Position numbers and translations under genes: made by a program
The notes under the pieces: generated by a model
Told to the model about the DNA's origin: nothing
Database searches by the model: none
What the model saw: only the letters and a program-made list of their open reading frames with translations
Shown here: piece after piece, positions 1 to 8,044 of the stretch
How positions within the stretch are numbered: the first letter of the stretch is position 1
Layout of the letters: each line of letters starts with the position of its first letter
NCBI GenBank assembly: GCA_002067855.1
Contig: MVQS01000321.1
Span: forward strand, 1 to 8,044
Length of the DNA stretch: 8,044 nucleotides
Direction: 5' to 3'
Source of the DNA: Syntrophaceae bacterium PtaB.Bin038
Lineage (GTDB): Bacteria > Desulfobacterota > Syntrophia > Syntrophales > UBA2192

Positions 1-1533
1 CTCGAGCCACACATGGCCGAACTGGCCGCGGCCGCCGGACTGCCGGATGAACCGCCCTTCCGTGCGGACGGCCTTGCGGATCGTCTCCCTGTAGGCCACC
101 TGGGGCCGCCCGATGTCGGCGCCCAGCCCGAACTCCCTGGAGAGGCGGTCCACGATGATCTCCAGGTGGAGCTCGCCCATCCCCGAGATCAGCGTCTGGC
201 CCGTCTCCCGGTCCGTCCGGACCCGGAAGGAGGGGTCCTCCCTCTGGATCTTCTCCAGGGCCGTCCCCATCTTCTCCTCGTCGGCCTTCGTCTTCGGCTC
301 GATGGCGATGGCGATGACCGGCTCGGGGAAGCTCAGGGTCTCGAGGACGATCGGGTGATCCGGGTGACACAGGGTGTCGCCCGTGGCCGTCGACGAGAGG
401 CCCACGGCGGCCACGATGTCGCCCGTCCGGGCCTCCTTGATGTCCTCGCGCTTGTTGGCGTGCATCTTGAGGATGCGGCCGACACGCTCCCGTTTTTTCT
501 TCGTTGCGTTGAAGAGGGTGGAACCCGCGTCGAGCACCCCCGAGTAGACCCGGAAGTACGTCAGCTGCCCGACGTAGGGGTCCGTGACTATTTTGAAAGC
601 GAGCGCAGCGAAAGGCTCGTCGTCGCTTGCCGCCCGCAGGACTTCCTCGCCTTTCGGCCCTTTCCCGGTCACCGGCGGCATGTCCGCGGGCGAGGGGAGG
701 AAATCGACGACGGCGTCCAGGAGCGGCTGGATCCCTTTGTTCTTGAAGGCGGCGCCGCAGCACACCGGGACGACCTTCATGGAGAGGGTCTGCCTCCGGA
801 GCGCGGCCGCGATCTCCCCGGGGGAAACCGCTGCGCCTTCCAGGTATTTCTTCATGATCGAGTCGTCGGCGTCCGCCACGGACTCGATGAGCGTCTCTCT
901 CGCTGCACGGGCCTCGCCGAGGATCTCGGCCGGGATGTCCCGGATCGAGAACTCCGCCCCGAGGCTGTCGACGTCGTACATCATCGCCCGCATGCCGATG
1001 AGGTCGACGATGCCCCGGAATTTCTCCTCGGCGCCGACGGGGATCTGGACCGGGACGGCGTTGGCGCCCAGGCGGTCCCGGATCATCCCGACGGCCTTCG
1101 CGAAGTCGGCCCCCACGCGGTCCATCTTGTTGATGAAGGCGATGCGGGGCACCCGGTAGCGGTCCGCCTGCCGCCAGACCGTCTCGGACTGGGGCTCGAC
1201 CCCTTCGACGGCCGTGAACAGCGCCACGGCCCCGTCGAGGATCCGGAGCGAGCGCTCCACCTCGATCGTGAAGTCCACGTGGCCGGGCGTGTCGATGATG
1301 TTGACGCGGCAATTTCGCCAGGAGCACGTGGTGGCGGCGGAGGTGATCGTGATCCCCCGCTCCTGTTCCTGCTCCATGAAGTCCATAACGGCCGTGCCGT
1401 CGTGGACCTCCCCCATCTTGTAGGAGATGCCCGTGTAGTAGAGGATGCGCTCGGTCACGGTCGTCTTGCCCGCATCGATATGAGCCATGATGCCGATGTT
1501 ACGGACATTCTCCAATGCGGTCTGCCGTGCCAC
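1..1533 (-). CDS. fusA: Translation elongation factor G, N-terminal 511 residues (3' end outside window)
   Basis: EF-G is the cytosolic GTPase that drives translocation of tRNA and mRNA on the ribosome and, with RRF, ribosome recycling. I translated the frame by hand; it is open for all 511 codons. GTPase motifs are in order: P-loop AHIDAGKTT at residues 17-25, switch I RGIT 59-62, DTPGH 81-85 with the catalytic His85, NKMD 135-138 and GAA at about 260-262. Domain II follows (about 280-400), then domain III with SGMGELHLE 450-458. The start of domain IV has the conserved QSGGRGQFGHV stretch at 498-508. About 180-190 C-terminal residues (rest of IV, and V) are missing compared with the usual length near 690-700. 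The start is GTG at 1531-1533: the rpsG stop codon lies in this same frame 30 nt upstream, no ATG lies between, and residues MARQTALENVRNIGI match the family N-terminus. A moderate ribosome site, GGGTG, sits 7 nt upstream. It is the fifth gene of the run, after rpsG. Whether it is the canonical or a duplicated EF-G paralogue cannot be settled without domain IV. Confidence 0.97.
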   Translation of the reverse strand, partial: MARQTALENVRNIGIMAHIDAGKTTVTERILYYTGISYKMGEVHDGTAVMDFMEQEQERGITITSAATTCSWRNCRVNIIDTPGHVDFTIEVERSLRILDGAVALFTAVEGVEPQSETVWRQADRYRVPRIAFINKMDRVGADFAKAVGMIRDRLGANAVPVQIPVGAEEKFRGIVDLIGMRAMMYDVDSLGAEFSIRDIPAEILGEARAARETLIESVADADDSIMKKYLEGAAVSPGEIAAALRRQTLSMKVVPVCCGAAFKNKGIQPLLDAVVDFLPSPADMPPVTGKGPKGEEVLRAASDDEPFAALAFKIVTDPYVGQLTYFRVYSGVLDAGSTLFNATKKKRERVGRILKMHANKREDIKEARTGDIVAAVGLSSTATGDTLCHPDHPIVLETLSFPEPVIAIAIEPKTKADEEKMGTALEKIQREDPSFRVRTDRETGQTLISGMGELHLEIIVDRLSREFGLGADIGRPQVAYRETIRKAVRTEGRFIRQSGGRGQFGHVWLE

Positions 1534-1563
1534 GATGAAACACCCAGCTGTTGTAAAAGAGCG

Positions 1564-2034
1564 CTAGAACCGGTAGTGGGCGAAGGCCTTGTTGGCCTCG
1601 GCCATCTTGTGGACGTCCTCGCGCTTCTTCACGGAGGCGCCCCGGTTTTGTGCTGCGTCCATGAGCTCGCCGGCGAGCTTTTCCCGCATCGTCTTCTCCG
1701 CGCGGGACATGGCGTTGCCGATGATCCACCGGAAGGCCAGGGCCTGCCTGCGGCCGGGGGCCACTTCCGTGGGGACCTGGTAGGTGGCGCCGCCGACGCG
1801 GCGGGAGCGCACCTCGATGACCGGCTTGACGTTGTCGAGAGCCTTTTCGAAGACGCCCAGCGGCGCCTCCTTGGTCTTCTTCTCGATGATCTCGAAGGCC
1901 CCGTAGAGGATGCTCTCCGCGGTGCTCTTCTTTCCCTTCTTCATGAGGCTGTTGACGAACTTCGCCACGAGCACGCTGCCGTATTTCGCGTCGGGCGTGA
2001 TCTGTCGCTTCTGGATTTCTCGTCGTCTTGGCAT
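1564..2034 (-). CDS. rpsG: 30S ribosomal protein S7
   Basis: S7 is a primary assembly protein of the 30S head. It binds the 3' major domain of 16S rRNA and contacts the E-site tRNA. The product is 156 residues, the normal bacterial length. The start MPRRREIQKR and the basic N-terminal arm are typical. The central VRSRRVGGATYQVPTEV segment (75-91) is the S7 beta-hairpin region, followed by the conserved RRQALAFRWI helix (95-104) and a C-terminal stretch ending AHYRF. It starts at ATG only 14 nt after the rpsL TGA, with only a weak G-rich ribosome site (GGGG, then 8 nt), so translational coupling to rpsL is likely (inference). In Escherichia coli S7 represses its operon by binding a roughly 100-nt rpsL-rpsG spacer; 14 nt is too short for that element here. 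Ends TAG, 30 nt before fusA. Confidence 0.99.
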   Translation of the reverse strand: MPRRREIQKRQITPDAKYGSVLVAKFVNSLMKKGKKSTAESILYGAFEIIEKKTKEAPLGVFEKALDNVKPVIEVRSRRVGGATYQVPTEVAPGRRQALAFRWIIGNAMSRAEKTMREKLAGELMDAAQNRGASVKKREDVHKMAEANKAFAHYRF

Positions 2035-2048
2035 GCTGTCAACCCCGA

Positions 2049-2420
2049 TCAGCTCGGCTTCTTGGCGCCGTACTTCGAACGGCCCTGCTTGCGGTCCTGG
2101 ACGCCGACGGCATCCAGGGTGCCCCGGACGATGTGGTACCGCACGCCGGGCAGGTCCTTCACGCGGCCGCCCCGGACGAGAACGACCGAGTGCTCCTGGA
2201 GGTTGTGGCCGATGCCCGGGATGTAGGCGGTCACTTCGTAGCCGCTCGTGAGGCGCACGCGGGCCACCTTCCGAAGCGCCGAGTTGGGCTTCTTGGGCGT
2301 CGTCGTGTAGACGCGGACGCAGACGCCGCGGCGCTGCGGGCAGGACACCAGGGCGGGGGTCGCCGTCTTCTTCCGGACCTGCTGCCTTCCTTTTCGCACT
2401 AACTGGTTGATCGTCGGCAT
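2049..2420 (-). CDS. rpsL: 30S ribosomal protein S12
   Basis: S12 sits at the decoding centre of the 30S subunit and influences tRNA selection accuracy. The product is 123 residues, the usual length, and aligns without gaps in the N-terminal half to the classical S12 pattern: NQLVRK at 5-10, CPQRRGVC 27-34, TTTPKKPNSALRK 39-51 and the GGRVKDLPGVRYH loop 84-96. Counting Met as 1, Lys43, Lys44, Lys88 and Asp89 all carry the wild-type identity. Family knowledge of streptomycin-resistance substitutions at these sites (42, 43, 87 and 88 in mature numbering) therefore predicts a drug-sensitive, non-restrictive allele. The ATG start is supported by a strong AGAAGGA site 5 nt upstream. The gene lies 60 nt after rpoC; that gap has one 4-bp hairpin (GCTT/AAGC) without a following T-run and no clear promoter, so read-through from rpoBC is the simplest reading. 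Confidence 0.99.
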   Translation of the reverse strand: MPTINQLVRKGRQQVRKKTATPALVSCPQRRGVCVRVYTTTPKKPNSALRKVARVRLTSGYEVTAYIPGIGHNLQEHSVVLVRGGRVKDLPGVRYHIVRGTLDAVGVQDRKQGRSKYGAKKPS

Positions 2421-2425
2421 GAAAA

Positions 2426-2432
2426 TCCTTCT
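2426..2432 (-). promoter_or_regulatory. Ribosome binding site of rpsL
   Basis: Read on the minus strand this is AGAAGGA, 5 nt before the rpsL ATG. It is one of the two strongest Shine-Dalgarno matches in the window and fits independent initiation of rpsL after the 60-nt gap behind rpoC. Confidence 0.75.
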
Positions 2433-2480
2433 ATCCCTTTCTGTCCAAATTGAAGGGGCTTGCGAAAGCTTGGTTTTTTA

Positions 2481-6605
<4,125 letters not shown>

Positions 6606-6611
6606 GATGAA

Positions 6612-6618
6612 CTCCTTT
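6612..6618 (-). promoter_or_regulatory. Ribosome binding site fixing the rpoC GTG start
   Basis: On the minus strand this reads AAAGGAG with a 6-nt spacer to the GTG at 6603-6605. It is a near-ideal Shine-Dalgarno and decides for GTG as the initiator. It lies just beyond a run of five T residues (transcript sense, 6624-6620) that follows the repeat hairpin upstream. Confidence 0.8.
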
Positions 6619-6631
6619 TAAAAACGGGCCA

Positions 6632-6659
6632 CAGGCATCAGGCTTTAGGCATCAGGAAG
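6632..6659 (+). repeat. Heptad array A (4 units, against the operon)
   Basis: On the plus strand four exact-length 7-bp units lie end to end: CAGGCAT, CAGGCTT, TAGGCAT, CAGGAAG. The 10-mer AGGCATCAGG occurs twice, 14 bp (two units) apart. The core AGGC is constant in the first three units, and the last unit is the CAGGAAR form that also closes arrays B and C. It lies between the rpoC ribosome site and array B in noncoding DNA, oriented opposite to transcription. Its function is unknown. Confidence 0.8.
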
Positions 6660-6703
6660 GAAAGAAATTCTCCCGCTTCCTGTCGCCTTGCGCCTGATGT
6701 CTA
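6632..6703 (-). other. Imperfect inverted repeat (stem 28 bp, loop 16 nt) in rpoB-rpoC gap
   Basis: Bases 6632-6659 can pair with 6676-6703 around a loop at 6660-6675. Position by position I count 21 of 28 Watson-Crick pairs, including 7 contiguous pairs next to the loop (CAGGAAG/CTTCCTG) and 8 contiguous pairs further out (CATCAGGC/GCCTGATG). It would form in the rpoBC transcript. A run of five U follows about 7 nt after the stem, which is further away and shorter than in a standard intrinsic terminator. It could act as a processing or pausing element or a partial attenuator, or have no role; the sequence alone does not say. Confidence 0.55.
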
Positions 6704-6710
6704 CCGCCTA
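6676..6710 (-). repeat. Heptad array B (5 units, along the operon)
   Basis: On the minus strand five 7-bp units lie end to end: TAGGCGG, TAGACAT, CAGGCGC, AAGGCGA, CAGGAAG. It is preceded by GAA, giving the 9-mer GAATAGGCG that also opens array C. It is more diverged than array C. It is inverted relative to array A across a 16-bp spacer, and the terminal CAGGAAG units of A and B are perfect reverse complements. Confidence 0.75.
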
Positions 6711-6750
6711 TTCTGTTGCATCACGCCCGTTGGCTCGGAAACAATCTCGC

Positions 6751-6800
6751 TTCCTTTTCCTGACGCCCGGTGCCTGGTGCCTGACGCCTATTCCTTTTCC
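6751..6800. repeat. 10-bp direct repeat bracketing heptad array C
   Basis: The plus-strand 10-mer TTCCTTTTCC occurs at 6751-6760 and again at 6791-6800, a 40-bp offset. The right copy encodes the end of RpoB (the Glu-Lys-Glu codons before the stop); the left copy is noncoding and overlaps the closing CAGGAAA unit of array C. The match stops at exactly 10 bp on both sides. It resembles a target duplication or a slippage product, but the low-complexity purine/pyrimidine content makes chance a fair alternative. Confidence 0.5.
6756..6790 (-). repeat. Heptad array C (5 units, begins on the rpoB stop codon)
   Basis: On the minus strand five 7-bp units lie end to end: TAGGCGT, CAGGCAC, CAGGCAC, CGGGCGT, CAGGAAA. 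Two neighbouring units are identical. The first three bases of the first unit are the TAG stop codon of rpoB, so array and coding sequence overlap by exactly the stop codon. The array has the same orientation and the same opening (GAATAGGCG) as array B. Confidence 0.8.
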
Positions 6801-8044
6801 ACCAACTCCACGTCCAGGCAGAGGCTCTGGAGCTCCTTGACGAGCACGCTGAAGGACTCGGGGAGCCCCGGTTCGAGCGAGTGCTCACCCTTCACGATGG
6901 CCTCGTAGATCCGCGTGCGGCCCGCCACGTCGTCGGATTTCACCGTGAGGAACTCCTGCAGGGTGTGCGCGGCGCCGTAGGCCTCCATGGCCCACACCTC
7001 CATCTCGCCGAGCCGCTGGCCGCCGAACTGGGCCTTGCCGCCCAGGGGCTGCTGGGTGACGAGCGAGTAGGGGCCGATGGAGCGGGCGTGGATCTTGTTG
7101 TCCACCAGGTGGTGGAGCTTGAGCATGTAGATCATGCCCACCGTCACCTGCTGCTCGAAGGGCTCTCCCGTGCGGCCGTCGAAGAGGACGGTCTGGCCCT
7201 TCGCGGGCAGGTTCGCCTTGCCGAGCATATCGCGGATCTCCTCCTCCGTGGCCCCGTCGAAGACCGGGGTGGCCACCGGGATGCCCTTCTTGAGGCGCCG
7301 CACGAAGCCCCGGAGCTCGTCCTCCGTGGCCCCGTCGATGAACCGGCCGAACTCGTCGGAGCCGTAGATGCGCTTCATCTCCCTCTTGAGGGCGTCGAGC
7401 GCCGCGTTCTTCTCGGCGAGGACGTTGATCTTCCCGCCGATCTCCCTGGCGGCCCAGCCGAGGTGGGTCTCCAGGATCTGTCCCACGTTCATGCGGGAGG
7501 GGACGCCCAGGGGGTTGAGGATGATGTCCACCGGCGTGCCGTCCTCGAAGAAGGGCATGTCCTCGTCGGGCAGGATGCGCGAGAGCACGCCCTTGTTGCC
7601 GTGGCGGCCCGCCATCTTGTCGCCCACGGAGAGCTTGCGCTTGATGGCGACGTAGACCTTGACGAGCTTGATGACGCCCGGGGGCAGCTCGTCGCCGGCC
7701 TTCTGCTTCTCCACCTTTTCCTCGAAGTAGGCCTCGATGAGGTCCACCTTGCGCGCGAGGTTCTCGAGCATGCCGCGAAGGTTCTCCTCAAGGGTCTCGT
7801 CCTCGAGTGAGATGCCCTTCCAGAGACCGAAGGGGATCTTCTCGAGCACCTCGGCGGTGATCTCCTCGCCCTTCTTGAGGACCGTTTTCTTCTTCTTCGG
7901 GTCGATGAGCTTGCCGGCCGAGACCTTCCCGACGAGCAGGTCGAAGATCTTGCTCTTCACCGTCTCGGAGATGATCCGGATCTCGTCGTCGCGGTCCTGG
8001 TAGATCCGGCGGACCTCGTCCTCCTCGATCTGGACCGACCGGCG
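6788..8044 (-). CDS. rpoB: DNA-directed RNA polymerase subunit beta, C-terminal 418 residues (5' end outside window)
   Basis: Beta forms the other half of the RNA polymerase cleft. The frame is open from the window edge, giving 418 residues to a TAG stop; a complete RpoB is usually about 1,150-1,400 residues, so roughly two thirds is missing, including the rifampicin pocket. Coordinates are residues of this fragment. A charged, helical lineage-specific insert lies at about 60-120 (LEENLRGMLENLARKVDLIE and following). Then come the universally conserved KRKLSVGDKMAGRHGNKGV (135-153), the DIILNPLGVPSRMNVGQILETHLG block (173-196) and the beta C-terminal clamp region KLHHLVDNKIHARSIGPYSLVTQQPLGGKAQFGGQRLGEMEVWA (309-352, one continuous stretch). 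The end is VKELQSLCLDVELVEKE. A GTG at 7958-7960 is internal, not a start: the 28 codons upstream of it continue the family sequence. The stop codon is the first three bases of repeat array C. Confidence 0.98.
   Translation of the reverse strand, partial: RRSVQIEEDEVRRIYQDRDDEIRIISETVKSKIFDLLVGKVSAGKLIDPKKKKTVLKKGEEITAEVLEKIPFGLWKGISLEDETLEENLRGMLENLARKVDLIEAYFEEKVEKQKAGDELPPGVIKLVKVYVAIKRKLSVGDKMAGRHGNKGVLSRILPDEDMPFFEDGTPVDIILNPLGVPSRMNVGQILETHLGWAAREIGGKINVLAEKNAALDALKREMKRIYGSDEFGRFIDGATEDELRGFVRRLKKGIPVATPVFDGATEEEIRDMLGKANLPAKGQTVLFDGRTGEPFEQQVTVGMIYMLKLHHLVDNKIHARSIGPYSLVTQQPLGGKAQFGGQRLGEMEVWAMEAYGAAHTLQEFLTVKSDDVAGRTRIYEAIVKGEHSLEPGLPESFSVLVKELQSLCLDVELVEKE

Noticed and set aside
1300..1345. 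Possible frameshift in fusA where AT-rich AATTTCGCCA interrupts the pattern
   Set aside because: Hand translation across the site gives TTCSWRNCRVNIIDTPGHVD in one frame, as expected for EF-G. No frameshift is present.
2421..2480. A terminator after rpoC or a promoter for rpsL (TTTGGACA)
   Set aside because: The only stem is 4 bp (GCTT/AAGC) with no T-run after it, and no -10-like hexamer lies at a suitable distance before the rpsL start.
6711..6755. A promoter for rpoC between arrays B and C (TTGTTT with CAGAAT downstream)
   Set aside because: The -35-like hexamer matches only 3 of 6 and the spacing is about 23 bp, too long for a sigma-70-type promoter.
6632..6790. CRISPR array
   Set aside because: The units are 7 bp, degenerate and contiguous, with no 20-40 bp repeats separated by unique spacers and no cas genes nearby.
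7958..7960. GTG as a start codon of a short, separate rpoB-like gene
   Set aside because: The same frame is open to the window edge, and the 28 upstream codons read as continuing beta-subunit sequence. The gene is cut by the window, not truncated.

Overview
The window is one arm of the bacterial RNA polymerase / str ribosomal-protein cluster. Every gene is read from the minus strand, so transcription runs from high to low coordinates: rpoB (3' part only), rpoC, rpsL (S12), rpsG (S7) and fusA (EF-G, 5' part only). All five reading frames are intact. The sequence is GC-rich with strongly G/C-biased third positions. Three features suggest a Gram-negative of the Desulfobacterota (former Deltaproteobacteria) type: rpoB and rpoC are separate genes, RpoC has a large insertion in the trigger loop, and rpoBC runs straight into the str genes. 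This assignment rests on protein family resemblance, not on a database search, and no species is claimed.

Layout from upstream to downstream: the last 418 codons of rpoB (8044-6788); a 182-nt rpoB-rpoC gap; rpoC (6605-2481, GTG start); a 60-nt gap; rpsL (2420-2049); a 14-nt gap; rpsG (2034-1564); a 30-nt gap; and the first 511 codons of fusA (1533-1, GTG start), which runs off the window. No convincing internal promoter or terminator is visible, so the genes look like one transcription unit. It joins the catalytic core of RNA polymerase to two 30S proteins at the decoding/head region and to the translocation GTPase.

The only part not explained by core genes is the rpoB-rpoC gap. It is largely filled by three short arrays of a degenerate 7-bp unit (consensus about YAGGCRY). 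Two arrays point along the operon and one points against it, and each ends in the same CAGGAAR unit. The inverted pair forms a 28-bp imperfect stem with a 16-nt loop. The first array begins exactly on the rpoB stop codon, and a 10-bp direct repeat, partly coding for the end of RpoB, brackets that array. This looks like an intergenic repeat family inserted in, or grown within, an essential operon, and it is the one item in the window that merits a genome-wide search. I see no defence system, mobile-element gene, RNA gene or other novel system.
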